Source of the DNA: Ignatzschineria larvae DSM 13226
GTDB lineage: Bacteria; Pseudomonadota; Gammaproteobacteria; Cardiobacteriales; Wohlfahrtiimonadaceae
Direction: 5' to 3'
DNA: 64,000 nucleotides
Assembly (NCBI RefSeq): GCF_038500265.1
Contig: NZ_CP150637.1
Coordinates: 893,501 to 957,500 of the forward strand
Notes under the pieces: generated by a model
Database searches by the model: none
What the model was told of the DNA's origin: nothing
Seen by the model: the letters and a program-made list of their open reading frames with translations, nothing else
Program-made: the position numbers and the translations under genes
In this document: piece after piece, positions 17,766 through 29,051 of the stretch
How positions within the stretch are numbered: the first letter of the stretch is position 1
How the letters are laid out: every line of letters begins with the position of its first letter

Positions 17766-19160
17766 ATGTCGGTGGAAAAGGGAAAAGTATTAAAACTCAA
17801 ACGGGGATTAAAAAATCGCCATATACAGATGATTGCACTCGGCGGTGCCATTGGAACAGGGCTCTTTTATGGCTCGGCAGAATCCATTGCATTAGTCGGG
17901 CCTGCGATTTTGCTCTCCTATCTTTTAGGGGGCTTTGTCATCTATTTAATTATGACGATGATGGGGGAGATGTCTACCCATGAACCTGTTGCCGGCGCTT
18001 TTAGTCACTTCTCGTATAAATATTGGGGTGAATTTCCGGGATTTTTAGCGGGCTGGAATTACTGGTTTCTCTACGTTTTAGTGAGTATGGCCGAGCTATC
18101 GGCGATCGGAATTTATGTCCAATTTTGGTTCCCTGAGATCCCGATGTGGGTTTCATCCCTGTTTGTATTGATTGTGATTACCATTCTCAATCTCTTTTCA
18201 ATCCGGATTTACGGAGAATTTGAATTTTGGTTTGCCTTTGTCAAAGTGATGGCCATTATTCTGCTCATTGCATTAGGTCTCTATCTTATTATTTGGGGAG
18301 TTGATGGCGCAACGATTAGTAATCTCTGGCAATACGATGGCTTCTTTCCTTTTGGGATTAAAGAATTTCTGCTCTCGTTAGTTGTAGTGATGTTCTCTTT
18401 CGGAGGCACAGAATTGATTGGAATCACTGCGGCAGAAGCAGATGATCCTCAAAAATCGATTCCAAAAGCGATTAAACAAGTTATCTGGCGGATTCTACTT
18501 TTCTATATTCTCTCCATTGCGATTTTGATGATTCTGCATCCTTGGAATGAGATCGGAGTAGAGGGTAGCCCATTTGTAATTATCTTCCAAGAGATGGGAT
18601 TTGGTATCGTCAATACTCCTTGTGGACCGCTCAATATTCCGGCAACATTTTTCAATGTAGTGGTTTTATCGGCAGCGATCTCTGTCTATAACAGCGGAAT
18701 TTATAGCAATGGTCGGATGCTCTATGGTTTAGCTGAGCAGGGAAATGCGCCTAAAGTCTTCTTGAAGCTCAATCGTAATGCCGCGCCCTTTATGGCAATT
18801 CTCTTCTCATCACTCTGTACTTTAGTGGCAGTTGTCATTAATTTCTTAGTACCGGAGGGGGCATTTATGCGCATTATGTCCTTAGCCGTTGCCGCTGCAA
18901 CCATTACCTGGGGCTTGATTGTGATTGTGCAGTATCGTTTTAGAAAACAAGTAGATGCGAAAAGCTTAAGTTTTAAAGTTCCTTTCTATCCTTTTAGTAA
19001 CTTTTTTGCCCTTGGTTTTTTAATTCTACTGTTAATCATGATGACTCAATCTGGCAATATGAAATATGCAGTGATGGTGATGCCGATCTGGATTTTAGTA
19101 CTCTATATCGGTTTTCGGATTAAAAAACGGGTGACAAAACCCAAATCCTCGGGGCGATAA
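17766..19160 (+). CDS. amino-acid permease (APC superfamily, AroP/ProY type)
   Basis: 464 residues with 12 predicted membrane helices. The amino-acid transporter signature begins at NRHIQMIALGGAIGTGLFYG, with FGGTELIGITAAEADDP (helix 6 region) and the conserved EP-containing helix 3 region. This matches proton-coupled AroP/ProY/GabP-type importers. ATG 17766 is preceded by GGAAAGG. Substrate cannot be told from sequence alone. A terminator follows at 19258. Confidence 0.87.
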   Translation: MSVEKGKVLKLKRGLKNRHIQMIALGGAIGTGLFYGSAESIALVGPAILLSYLLGGFVIYLIMTMMGEMSTHEPVAGAFSHFSYKYWGEFPGFLAGWNYWFLYVLVSMAELSAIGIYVQFWFPEIPMWVSSLFVLIVITILNLFSIRIYGEFEFWFAFVKVMAIILLIALGLYLIIWGVDGATISNLWQYDGFFPFGIKEFLLSLVVVMFSFGGTELIGITAAEADDPQKSIPKAIKQVIWRILLFYILSIAILMILHPWNEIGVEGSPFVIIFQEMGFGIVNTPCGPLNIPATFFNVVVLSAAISVYNSGIYSNGRMLYGLAEQGNAPKVFLKLNRNAAPFMAILFSSLCTLVAVVINFLVPEGAFMRIMSLAVAAATITWGLIVIVQYRFRKQVDAKSLSFKVPFYPFSNFFALGFLILLLIMMTQSGNMKYAVMVMPIWILVLYIGFRIKKRVTKPKSSGR

Positions 19161-19257
19161 AATCCGTTGAGTTAGTTAGATTTCTATATAACTGACTGAA
19201 AATTAAAATAATCGGATTGTTAAGTCGAGAATATTTTTAAAAATCAAATAAATAGAG

Positions 19258-19287
19258 AGAGCATTTGAGAGATCAGATGCTCTTTTT
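19258..19287 (+). terminator. intrinsic terminator of the permease gene
   Basis: AGAGCAT (19258-19264) and ATGCTCT (19277-19283) with a 12-nt loop, followed by TTTTT. Confidence 0.75.
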
Positions 19288-20846
<1,559 letters not shown>

Positions 20847-21020
20847 AGTAATACTGAGTAAAGCTTGCTAGGCTTAAGATGAATTAAAGCAGATTAAAGC
20901 TGATTAAGTAGTAATCAAAATGCTTTCAATCGCTTAGTAATAATTAGACGATTTTTATAATTCACTCAGCTTTGCCTCGATGAGAGGCAGGGCTTGAGAT
21001 TGTGCAATTGAGAGGAAACT

Positions 21021-21695
21021 ATGTTTTTACGCACATATCAATGGTTCGATAATGCTTGGCAAAAAACCGAGATTGTTGTGACAGTTGTGATTCTATCAGC
21101 GATGACCTTTGTCACTTTTATCTATACGATGCTCAATAATCTCTATACGCCATTTTATCATTTAGCCGATTGGGTTGCCGGCGAGGAACCGGGATTTTGG
21201 GAGGATCTCTTCCTTAATATTGGTGATTGGATGATGGATTTAGCCACTTCAATGAATTGGTCTAATCGTTTTACGGCTGCATGTTTTGCTTGGCTAATCT
21301 TTTTCTGTATGTCCTATGGCGTTCGTATCAGCGGTCATATCGGTGTGGATGCATTAGTGAAGTTATTCAATCAAAAGATGCAACGAACTTTAGCTTACAT
21401 TGGCTTAGGTGCTTGTCTGCTCTATGGTGGCATTATGCTGTTTGCCAGCTTAGATTGGGTACTCAACTTTTATAAACTAGGGACTTATGCTGAAGATTTA
21501 GATCGCTTTGGCATTCGTCGTTGGCATATTACGATGATTGTTCCTTTAGGCTTTCTACTCGTCATTATCCGTTATTTAGAAGTAGGTTACCGCATTTGGA
21601 CGCATCAGCAGGATACACTCGGGCTTGCCGATGAGGCGAAAGATGCAATCGATGAGATTGCAACCGCAGAGCACATTAAAGTCGCCGATAAATAA
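21021..21695 (+). CDS. dctQ: TRAP transporter small membrane subunit DctQ
   Basis: 224 residues with four hydrophobic helices (starting at IVVTVVILSAMTFVTFIYTM, FTAACFAWLIFFCMSYGV, AYIGLGACLLYGGIMLF and ITMIVPLGFLLVIIR) and the DctQ-like RISGHIGVDAL segment. The loop between helices 1 and 2 (~residues 38-78) is longer than in many DctQ proteins and the C-terminus is an acidic tail. It sits 174 bp after dctP and 153 bp before dctM with no terminator between, consistent with one operon. Confidence 0.87.
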   Translation: MFLRTYQWFDNAWQKTEIVVTVVILSAMTFVTFIYTMLNNLYTPFYHLADWVAGEEPGFWEDLFLNIGDWMMDLATSMNWSNRFTAACFAWLIFFCMSYGVRISGHIGVDALVKLFNQKMQRTLAYIGLGACLLYGGIMLFASLDWVLNFYKLGTYAEDLDRFGIRRWHITMIVPLGFLLVIIRYLEVGYRIWTHQQDTLGLADEAKDAIDEIATAEHIKVADK

Positions 21696-21848
21696 GTGAA
21701 AGGGGTGATGACTAACTCATTGACTACTTATTTAGGGCAGATTGCTCAAATGTTAAACCTACTGAATATCTATTGAAAATGTCATCAATGATTATGGAGA
21801 GAGATCAGATATTGATTCCCATAATCAGTATAAAGTCAGCCTAAAGGA

Positions 21849-23138
21849 TTGATCATGACCATACTATTTTTATTTCTATTACTCTTTATTTTAATGTTGA
21901 TCGGGATTCCGGTTGCGATCTCACTCGGCTTGTCGAGTGCTTTAACCATCATTCTATTTAGTCCAGATTCTCCTCGGAGTTTGGCGATTAAGATGTTTGA
22001 AACATCAGAACATACAACATTACTGGCTATTCCATTTTTCCTCATTGCCGGGGCATTTATGACAACAGGCGGAGTTGCGCGCCGTTTGATTGATTTTGCT
22101 AATGTCTGTGTAGGTCATATTCGCGGCGGTTTAGCGATTGGCTCAGTACTTGCTTGTATGCTCTTTGCTGCGCTCTCAGGTTCAAGCCCGGCAACAGTCG
22201 CAGCAGTTGGTTCGATTGCGATTGCCGGCATGGTGCGCTCAGGTTATAGCCAATCCTTTGGTACAGGAATTATCTGTAATGCCGGAACCTTAGGGATTTT
22301 GATTCCCCCATCAATTGTTATGGTTGTCTATGCCGCTGCGACCGAACAATCGGTGGGAAAGATGTTTATGGCGGGCGTAGTTCCTGGCGCACTTTTAGGC
22401 GTTGCTTTAATGGTGGCAATTTACATTGTCGCGCGCGTTAAAAAGTTACCCGCACAGCCAAGGGCAACAGTGAAAGAGTGGTTTACTACTTTCCGTAAAG
22501 CTTTATGGGGATTATTACTGATGGTGATTATCCTGGGTGGAATCTATTCAGGAATGTATACGCCTACAGAGGCTGCCGCAGTTGCAGCAGTCTATTCAAT
22601 GTTTGTAGCCCTCTTTGTCTATCGAGATATGCCTTTAAAAGATTACCCAAAAGTAATGTTAGAATCAGGAAAGATGACGGTGATGCTGATGTTCATCATT
22701 GCCAATGCGATGCTTTTTGCCCATGTGTTAACGACGGAGCAGATTCCGCAAACAATTGCTAGTTGGGTAACCGAGATGGGCTTTTCCCCTTGGATGTTCC
22801 TCATTGTAGTGAATATTGTCTTACTGATTGCCGGCAGCTTTATGGAGCCATCGGCGGTGATTCTGATCTTAGCACCGATCTTTTTCCCCATTGCGATGGA
22901 GCTTGGAATTGATCCGATTCATCTAGGGATTATTATGGTGGTGAACATGGAAATTGGTTTAATTACACCGCCTGTAGGGCTTAATCTCTTCGTAGCTTCA
23001 GCGGTAACAGGAATGCCGATTACGAAGACGATTAAAGCGGCGCTACCTTGGTTGATGATTTTGCTCTTCTTCTTATTGCTTATCACCTATATCCCGGCGA
23101 TCTCATTAGGATTACCTACTTGGTTAGGAATGATGTAG
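21849..23138 (+). CDS. dctM: TRAP transporter large permease subunit DctM
   Basis: 429 residues, the standard length, with about 12 hydrophobic segments. DctM signatures include IPFFLIAGAFMTTGGVARRL, the LSGSSPATVAAVGSIAI segment, GTLGILIPPSIVMVVYA and the C-terminal EIGLITPPVGLNLFV. It forms the sodium-driven channel of the dctPQM importer. A hairpin follows at 23272-23296. Confidence 0.93.
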   Translation: MIMTILFLFLLLFILMLIGIPVAISLGLSSALTIILFSPDSPRSLAIKMFETSEHTTLLAIPFFLIAGAFMTTGGVARRLIDFANVCVGHIRGGLAIGSVLACMLFAALSGSSPATVAAVGSIAIAGMVRSGYSQSFGTGIICNAGTLGILIPPSIVMVVYAAATEQSVGKMFMAGVVPGALLGVALMVAIYIVARVKKLPAQPRATVKEWFTTFRKALWGLLLMVIILGGIYSGMYTPTEAAAVAAVYSMFVALFVYRDMPLKDYPKVMLESGKMTVMLMFIIANAMLFAHVLTTEQIPQTIASWVTEMGFSPWMFLIVVNIVLLIAGSFMEPSAVILILAPIFFPIAMELGIDPIHLGIIMVVNMEIGLITPPVGLNLFVASAVTGMPITKTIKAALPWLMILLFFLLLITYIPAISLGLPTWLGMM

Positions 23139-23271
23139 GCAGGCACTCGAGAAGTGAGTTATTATGGTGAAAGTCACTATAGAAGCTATTATCAAAGTCA
23201 CTATAAAAGCCAAAATGTAATTGCAATCGTGATTGAGTGACTTTCCTGATTATGTAGTGACAAGAGAAAGT

Positions 23272-23296
23272 CCTTAGACTGAAGCTTAGTCTAAGG
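23272..23296 (+). terminator. hairpin after dctM, probable terminator
   Basis: CCTTAGACT (23272-23280) and AGTCTAAGG (23288-23296) form a perfect 9-bp stem with a 7-nt loop; the downstream T-tract is weak. Upstream, AGTCACTATARAAGC occurs twice between 23167 and 23212. Confidence 0.55.
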
Positions 23297-23333
23297 GCTT
23301 ATTAGATTAGGGGATTAAGTATTGCGATTATTA

Positions 23334-23464
23334 TATAGTCAATTTGGTTTAAGAAAAATGATTTTAAACAACACTTGCAAGATGCCGGATAGAACGGCTT
23401 CCTTACTTATTACAACCGATGCGCCGGCATTTACACAAGCTTATTTTGAACCGACATTACTATA
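23334..23464 (+). mobile_element. MITE-like element, short form (copy C)
   Basis: 131 bp, TATAGTCAATTTGG to CCGACATTACTATA, the same internally shortened form as copy B. It lies between the 3' ends of dctM and pgsA and is followed directly by a truncated second copy. Confidence 0.75.
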
Positions 23465-23582
23465 AAAGATGATCAATTTTACTAAACAACGCTTGCAATA
23501 TGTCGGATAGAGCAGTTGTCTTGCTTCGATCAACCGATGCGCCGGCATTTCAATAAGCTTATTTTGAACCGATATTACTATA
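23465..23582 (+). mobile_element. MITE-like element, left-truncated (copy D)
   Basis: The left terminal repeat is missing. The core (CGCTTGCAATATGTCGGATAG ... GATGCGCCGGCATTT) and the right terminus ending GATATTACTATA remain. It forms a head-to-tail tandem with copy C. Confidence 0.7.
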
Positions 23583-23597
23583 TCTTATTACCTTGTT

Positions 23598-24161
23598 TTA
23601 CAAATTCTCTTTTACACTCAATACTTTCCATGTGGAGTAGAGATACTGCACCATTGACCAAAGGGTTAAAACGGTAGCTATCAGCATAAAGATTAGCCCC
23701 ACTTCATAAAGCGGGATACCCAATAACTTCTCACCATAGAGTAGAAGGGTAATAGCCGCCATTTGAAAGGTCGTTTTCCATTTACCAATCCAAGAGACGG
23801 CGACAACACCGCGCTCACCCATACTTGCCATCCATTCCCGTAGGGCAGAAATGGTGATTTCTCGGCTGATAATAATCATTACCGATAAGGTCAAATACCA
23901 TTTGTGAGGATCATTATCGACAATGGCGATAAGTGCCACAGCCACAAGGAGCTTATCGGCAACGGGGTCTAAAAATGCCCCAAAACTCGAAGTTTGATTC
24001 CACTTTCGAGCAAGATAGCCATCTAACCAATCGGTTGCGGCGGCAGCCATAAAGAGAATAGCTAGCACCAGATGCTTATGAGGTGTAGGGAAAAAGTAAC
24101 AGAGAATAAACACCGGGATCGCAACTACGCGTGCCCAAGTGATAAGGCTTGGAAGATTCAT
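23598..24161 (-). CDS. pgsA: CDP-diacylglycerol--glycerol-3-phosphate 3-phosphatidyltransferase
   Basis: 187 residues, a membrane enzyme of phosphatidylglycerol synthesis. The CDP-alcohol phosphotransferase motif D-G-x2-A-R-x8-G-x3-D-x3-D is present in WLDGYLARKWNQTSSFGAFL and the following DPVADKLL. Several hydrophobic helices flank it. It is single, divergent from guaB, with MITE copies C and D close to its 3' end. Confidence 0.93.
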   Translation of the reverse strand: MNLPSLITWARVVAIPVFILCYFFPTPHKHLVLAILFMAAAATDWLDGYLARKWNQTSSFGAFLDPVADKLLVAVALIAIVDNDPHKWYLTLSVMIIISREITISALREWMASMGERGVVAVSWIGKWKTTFQMAAITLLLYGEKLLGIPLYEVGLIFMLIATVLTLWSMVQYLYSTWKVLSVKENL

Positions 24162-24267
24162 ACTTTTGTCAACTCCTCAAGGTTTTTGTAAGCGCCGTCG
24201 ATTATTGTAGCAAAATTTTCCACACTCTGAAAGGGCTGATAAAATCCCTACTTTCAGAAAATAATTG

Positions 24268-24276
24268 TGATAAAAT
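24268..24276 (+). promoter_or_regulatory. candidate extended -10 promoter of guaB
   Basis: TGATAAAAT provides an extended -10 element 36 bp before the guaB start; a clear -35 box is not visible. Confidence 0.4.
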
Positions 24277-24312
24277 ACAGCTCTTTTAAATTGCGTTCTT
24301 GGAGAGAGATAT

Positions 24313-25773
24313 ATGCTTAGAATAATGGAGAAAGGTTTAACTTTTGATGATGTATTATTAGTCCCTGATTACTCTGAAGTGCTTCCGCGAGATGTGTCAC
24401 TCAAGACGCAATTGACTCAGAAAATATCGTTAAACATTCCTCTTCTTTCAGCTGCGATGGATACTGTAACTGAGAGTAAAATGGCGATTGCTTTAGCACA
24501 ATTAGGCGGCATTGGTATTATCCATAAGAACTTAACGCCGGCAGAGCAAGCGCGTCAAGTACGTAAAGTAAAAAACTTTGAAAGCGGTGTATTAACAGAT
24601 CCGATTACCGTTACCACTGATTGCACTTTAGAAGAGGTGCGCAATATTATGCGTCACCGCAATATTTCAAGTGTGCCGGTTTTAACACTTGATAAAAAGG
24701 TTGCCGGCATTATCACGACCCGCGACTTACGATTCCAAACGGATCTATCTTTAAATATTACAGAGGCGATGACGAACCGTGATCGCCTTATTACTATCCA
24801 CGAGGGCGCGACCAAAGAAGAGATTATCGAAAAACTCCGTGCTAATCGTCTTGAGCGTCTAGTGGTTGTGAATGACAATAATGAACTACGTGGCTTAATT
24901 ACAGTTAAAGATCTCTCATTAACGGATACGCATCCTAATGCGGTGACTGATGATCAAGATCGTCTAATCTGTGGAGCGGCTGTGGGTGCAGGTGCCGGAA
25001 CAGAAGAACGTATTGAACAATTAGTGGATGTAGGTGTTGATTTGATTATTGTGGATACTGCACACGGTCATTCAAAAGGTGTGATTGATCGTGTTCGTTG
25101 GGTGAAGCAGACTTATCCTGATCTACAAGTAATCAGCGGTAACATTGCAACAGGCGAAGCAGCGAAAGCATTATTAGCAGCGGGAACAGATGGTGTGAAA
25201 GTCGGGATTGGTCCTGGTTCTATCTGTACAACTCGTATTGTGGCCGGTATTGGTTTCCCACAAATTAGTGCTATTGCTAACGTAGCTGAAGCGCTTCGTG
25301 GTACAGGTGTTCCTGTGATTGCCGATGGGGGTATTCGTTATTCAGGTGATATGGCGAAAGCATTAGCCGCAGGCGCAAACTCGATTATGGTCGGTTCAAT
25401 TTTAGCAGGTACTGATGAATCACCCGGTGAAATTGAATTCTATCAAGGTCGTGCTTACAAATCATACCGCGGTATGGGGTCTATCGGTGCGATGAATGCC
25501 GGTTCTTCAGATCGTTATTTCCAAGAAGGTTCAAGTGCGGATAAGCTGGTACCAGAAGGAATCGAAGGACGCGTTGCTTATAAAGGTTCAGTAGCCCCTA
25601 TCGTACATCAATTAATGGGCGGTATCCGCGCAGGAATGGGGTATGTGGGTTGTGGCACAATTGCTGAAATGAACACTAAACCACGCTTTGTAGAGATCAC
25701 AAGTGCCGGTATGAGTGAATCACACGTACACGATGTGACTATTACTAAAGAAGCACCTAACTATTCACGTTAA
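24313..25773 (+). CDS. guaB: inosine-5'-monophosphate dehydrogenase
   Basis: 486 residues, full length. IMP dehydrogenase oxidises IMP to XMP, the committed step to GMP. The N-terminal [18 protein letters not shown], two CBS domains (~residues 95-205, with ITTRDLRF and LITVKDLS), the catalytic Cys in [13 protein letters not shown] and the flap around [13 protein letters not shown] are all present. GGAG eight bases before ATG 24313 supports that start; ATG 24325 is possible. guaA, often next to it, is not in this window. Confidence 0.96.
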   Translation: MLRIMEKGLTFDDVLLVPDYSEVLPRDVSLKTQLTQKISLNIPLLSAAMDTVTESKMAIALAQLGGIGIIHKNLTPAEQARQVRKVKNFESGVLTDPITVTTDCTLEEVRNIMRHRNISSVPVLTLDKKVAGIITTRDLRFQTDLSLNITEAMTNRDRLITIHEGATKEEIIEKLRANRLERLVVVNDNNELRGLITVKDLSLTDTHPNAVTDDQDRLICGAAVGAGAGTEERIEQLVDVGVDLIIVDTAHGHSKGVIDRVRWVKQTYPDLQVISGNIATGEAAKALLAAGTDGVKVGIGPGSICTTRIVAGIGFPQISAIANVAEALRGTGVPVIADGGIRYSGDMAKALAAGANSIMVGSILAGTDESPGEIEFYQGRAYKSYRGMGSIGAMNAGSSDRYFQEGSSADKLVPEGIEGRVAYKGSVAPIVHQLMGGIRAGMGYVGCGTIAEMNTKPRFVEITSAGMSESHVHDVTITKEAPNYSR

Positions 25774-25819
25774 TCGCATTAGCTGAATATAAGGTTTCGT
25801 AATAAAAATCCATTTAAAC

Positions 25820-25848
25820 ATCTCGGGAGTTCTACTCTCGAGATTTTT
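25820..25848 (+). terminator. intrinsic terminator of guaB
   Basis: TCTCGGGAGT (25821-25830) and ACTCTCGAGA (25834-25843) with a 3-nt loop, followed by TTTTT. Confidence 0.85.
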
Positions 25849-25881
25849 GTTTTTTGATTTGAGATAAATCTGTTTTAAATA

Positions 25882-26114
25882 AAAGCTAATTCTCGGCGGG
25901 AGAGAACGCTTGCAAGTCCAGATCAATCTCGCGCCCGCGTGAGAGGCTCAAAGTTTCTTCAATTGAGTAAAACAATATTAATGTCTCGGAATAACAAAGG
26001 TGTAATATTAATCTTCCGGCATTGATAAATGCCCCAACTGCCGGCGCGGGATTATTATCAAAGCGGGATCATTCGCCCCGGCGATGCGGATAATTGTCTT
26101 AGTGATTTTTAATC
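25882..26114 (+). repeat. lysS-flanking repeat, left unit 1
   Basis: First of three head-to-tail units. It starts AAAGCTAATTCTCGGCGGG, contains GAACGCTTGCAAGTCCAGAT and GCGCCCGC, and ends ATTTTTAATC. Unit 1 has a ~30-bp insertion relative to unit 2. It is richer in G+C than its surroundings and non-coding. An internal hairpin GGCAT-TGATAA-ATGCC is visible. Confidence 0.8.
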
Positions 26115-26317
26115 AAGGCTAATTCCCGGCGGGAGAGAACGCTTGCAAGTCCAGATTAATCTTGCGCCCGCATGAGAGGCTTAAAGTTTCTTTAATTGAG
26201 TAAAACAATATTCATCTTCCGGCATTGATAAATGCCCCAACTGCCGGCGCGGGATTATTATCAAAGCGGGATCATTCGCCCCGGCGATGCGGATAATTGT
26301 CTTAGTGATTTTTAATC
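26115..26317 (+). repeat. lysS-flanking repeat, left unit 2
   Basis: 203 bp, nearly identical to unit 1 from GGCGGGAGAGAACGC through CCCCGGCGATGCGGATAA to the end, but without unit 1's insertion. Confidence 0.8.
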
Positions 26318-26395
26318 AAGGCTAATTCCTGGCGGGAGAGAACGCTTGCAAGTCCAGATCAATCTTGCGCCCGCATGAGATATGCTCGCAGTTTC
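26318..26395 (+). repeat. lysS-flanking repeat, left unit 3 (partial)
   Basis: Begins AAGGCTAATTCCTGGCGGG and follows the family for about 75 bp to GCGCCCGCATGAGA, then diverges. Confidence 0.7.
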
Positions 26396-26713
26396 TCAGA
26401 TATTGTAAAAGATACTTATTCTTTGAAGTGGATAGAGTATGTACCTGCCTAAGTTAGGCTTTTATGATATATTGACGAACATTGTAATGACGTAGGTAAT
26501 ATTTTTTTATGCAATGGTGTTTGATTCAGATTATTATAGAGAGATTGCGCTATTAATCGGTCAAAATCCAAGATAGATAGACATTACCAACATTTAAGAC
26601 ATACGAATAGCATTCGTATAGGCTTTTAAAGTAAGAATAAATAAGGTTAGAGGGGTGGTACACCACTAAACTCTAAATCAATGTTTAACCATTATTGAAA
26701 GTAGAAATTTATA
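26396..26713 (+). promoter_or_regulatory. lysS upstream region with a perfect short hairpin
   Basis: ATACGAAT (26601-26608), AGC, ATTCGTAT (26612-26619) is a perfect 8-bp inverted repeat about 95 bp before lysS. It may be an operator or RNA hairpin. Otherwise AT-rich with no gene. Confidence 0.35.
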
Positions 26714-28237
26714 ATGACAAAAGAGACTGTAGTGAACGATCACGATCAAACTGAAAATCATCTTATTACAGAGCGCCGTGAGAAACTTGCGAAGATTCGT
26801 GAAGAGCGGTCGGTGGCTTTCCCTAATCATTTCCGTAAAGATACACACGCTAAAGCGCTTCATAAAGAGATGGAAGGCCTTGATCGTGATGCGTTGAAAG
26901 AGAAGGGTAAGATCGTCAAGATGGCCGGTCGTATCGTTGCTAAACGTCTTTTTGGTAAAGGTGGATTTATTAGTCTACGGGATCAAACCGGTGATATCCA
27001 AGTATTTGTGAATACTGGTCTTATTGGCGCAGATGCCTTTGCAGATTTCACGACTTGGGATGTGGGTGATATTATCGGTGTGGAAGGTGAAGTTTCTCGC
27101 TCTGATAAAGGGGAATTAACCGTTCGCGCGAACCAACTGATTCTGTTAACCAAATCACTTCGCCCGTTGCCGGATAAATTCCACGGTTTAACAGATGTAG
27201 AAGCGCGTTATCGTCAACGTTATCTCGATCTGATTACCAATATGGAATCAAGAGAGACTTTCCGTAAACGGAATCTCATCGTTCGTACAATTCGAAGTTT
27301 TATGGATGCCCGCGGTTTTGAAGAGGTGGAAACACCGATGATGCATTCAATTCCCGGCGGTGCGAATGCAAAACCTTTTATTACACATCATAATGCGCTT
27401 GATATGGAGTTCTACTTACGTATTGCGCCAGAGCTCTACCTCAAACGTCTGATCGTAGGTGGAATGGAGCGGGTATATGAGATTAACCGTAACTTCCGTA
27501 ATGAAGGGGTTTCAACCCGCCATAACCCAGAATTTACGATGATGGAATGGTATTGGGCCTTTGCCGATTATCAAGATATGATGGATATGACCGATGCGAT
27601 GATGAAAGAGATCGCTCTTCGCGTGAATGAGGGTTCAACCAAAGTTCAATATCAAGATTATGAGATCGATTTCGCAATTCCTGCGGCGCGTATGACGGTA
27701 CAAGAATCGATTCTTAAATATTGTGATGTGGCAAAAGATTACGACCTCAATACTCGTGAGGGTGTTGCTGCGCTCGCAGATCATCTACATATCAAATATG
27801 ATAAAGAGAATGATTGTTGGGGCAAAATCTTAATGGAGATCTTTGATGATCAAGTCGAAGAAAAGCTCTTACAACCCACCTTTATTACAGGTTATCCCTT
27901 AGCGGTATCGCCATTAGCGCGTCAAAATGATGAGAATCCATTAATTACCGATCGCTTTGAATACTTCATCGGTGGTCGAGAAGTCGGGAATGGTTATTCG
28001 GAGTTAAACGATGCTGAAGATCAGCATCAACGCTTTATGACACAAGTTGAAGATAAAGATGCCGGCGATGATGAAGCAATGCATTATGATAAAGACTTCG
28101 TGACCGCTCTTGAATTCGGTATGCCACCAACAGCGGGTGAAGGTATCGGGATAGATCGTCTTGTGATGATCTTCACTAATGCGCCGTCAATTCGGGATGT
28201 ACTCTTATTCCCACATATGCGTGTACGCAATAGTTAA
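26714..28237 (+). CDS. lysS: lysyl-tRNA synthetase (class II)
   Basis: 507 residues, class II LysRS: an N-terminal OB-fold anticodon-binding domain (~55-180, MAGRIVAKRLFGKGGFISL) then the catalytic core with motif 1 around FMDARGFEEVETPMM, motif 2 NRNFRNEGVSTRHNPEFTMM and motif 3 GIGIDRLVMIF. Charges tRNA-Lys. The ribosome-binding site is weak (GAAAGTAGAAATTTATA). prfB, its usual upstream neighbour in enterobacteria, is absent; instead repeat arrays flank the gene on both sides. Confidence 0.96.
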   Translation: MTKETVVNDHDQTENHLITERREKLAKIREERSVAFPNHFRKDTHAKALHKEMEGLDRDALKEKGKIVKMAGRIVAKRLFGKGGFISLRDQTGDIQVFVNTGLIGADAFADFTTWDVGDIIGVEGEVSRSDKGELTVRANQLILLTKSLRPLPDKFHGLTDVEARYRQRYLDLITNMESRETFRKRNLIVRTIRSFMDARGFEEVETPMMHSIPGGANAKPFITHHNALDMEFYLRIAPELYLKRLIVGGMERVYEINRNFRNEGVSTRHNPEFTMMEWYWAFADYQDMMDMTDAMMKEIALRVNEGSTKVQYQDYEIDFAIPAARMTVQESILKYCDVAKDYDLNTREGVAALADHLHIKYDKENDCWGKILMEIFDDQVEEKLLQPTFITGYPLAVSPLARQNDENPLITDRFEYFIGGREVGNGYSELNDAEDQHQRFMTQVEDKDAGDDEAMHYDKDFVTALEFGMPPTAGEGIGIDRLVMIFTNAPSIRDVLLFPHMRVRNS

Positions 28238-28291
28238 GCGCTCATAATCTCTTTTTGTAGAGCTAGTAAGATTATAGAGACAATAGACTAT

Positions 28292-28328
28292 AAACTCGAA
28301 GTACTAGGAACAGTATTTCGAGTTTTTT
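28292..28328 (+). terminator. intrinsic terminator of lysS
   Basis: AACTCGAA (28293-28300) pairs with TTCGAGTT (28317-28324), extended by TACT/AGTA; a run of T follows. Confidence 0.85.
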
Positions 28329-28334
28329 ATTGTG

Positions 28335-28565
28335 AGTGACTAAGACAATGTATCGCATCGTCGGGGGAATGATCCCGTTTTAATCATAATCGTGCGCTGG
28401 CAGTTGTGGCATTTCCCTATGACGGAAGATTAATATTGCATATCTGTTATTGCGAGGAATTAATAGAGTTTTATCAACTGTGAAGCACTTTGAGAGCCTC
28501 AACCGCGGGCGCGAGATTGATCTGGATTTGCAAGCGTTCTCTCCCGCCGGGAATCAGCTTTGATT
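28335..28565 (-). repeat. lysS-flanking repeat, right unit 1 (inverted)
   Basis: Reverse orientation relative to the left array. It contains CGGGCGCGAGATTGATCTGG, TTGCAAGCGTTCTCTCCCGC and ends GAATCAGCTTTGATT. The whole 28238-29051 interval is this array plus the lysS terminator; a possible 80-codon frame inside it is not a gene. Confidence 0.8.
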
Positions 28566-28800
28566 AGGAATAATAAGACAATGTATCGCATCGACGGGGA
28601 GAATGATCCCGCTTTAATCATAATCGTGCGCCGGCTATTAAAGCGTTTCTTCAATACCAGAAGATTACTATTACACATCTGTTATTGCGAGGAATTAATA
28701 GAGTTTTATCAACTGGGAAGCACTTTGAGCAACTTAACTGCGGGCGCGAGATTGATCTGGATTTGCAAGCGTTCTCTCCCGCCGGGAATCAGCTTTGATT
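28566..28800 (-). repeat. lysS-flanking repeat, right unit 2 (inverted)
   Basis: 235 bp, AGGAATAATAAGACAATG to CAGCTTTGATT, with the same core elements as right unit 1; some substitutions around 28635-28660. Confidence 0.8.
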
Positions 28801-29035
28801 AGGAATAATAAGACAATGTATCGCATCGCCGGGGCGAATGATCCCGCTTTAATCACAATCGTGCGCCGGCAGTTGTGGCATTTCCCTATGACGGAAGATT
28901 ACTATTACACATCTGTTATTGCGAGGGATTAATATGGTTTTATCAACTGTGAAGCACTTTGAGAGCCTCAACCGCGGGCGCGAGATTGATCTGGATTTGC
29001 AAGCATTCTCCCCCGCGGGGAATTAGCTTTGATTA
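28801..29035 (-). repeat. lysS-flanking repeat, right unit 3 (inverted)
   Basis: 235 bp, beginning AGGAATAATAAGACAATG like unit 2 and ending AATTAGCTTTGATTA. It ends 17 bp before the stop of the convergent TolA-like gene. Confidence 0.8.
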
Positions 29036-29051
29036 AGAGTAATCAAGCGCA

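Noticed and set aside
25882-26395. CRISPR array interpretation of the repeats before lysS
   Set aside because: Units are ~200-235 bp and near-identical along their whole length, with no short repeat/unique spacer alternation and no cas genes.
28560-28802. 80-codon plus-strand open frame downstream of lysS
   Set aside because: It lies wholly inside the tandem repeat units, has no ribosome-binding site and similar reading occurs only because of the repeat.
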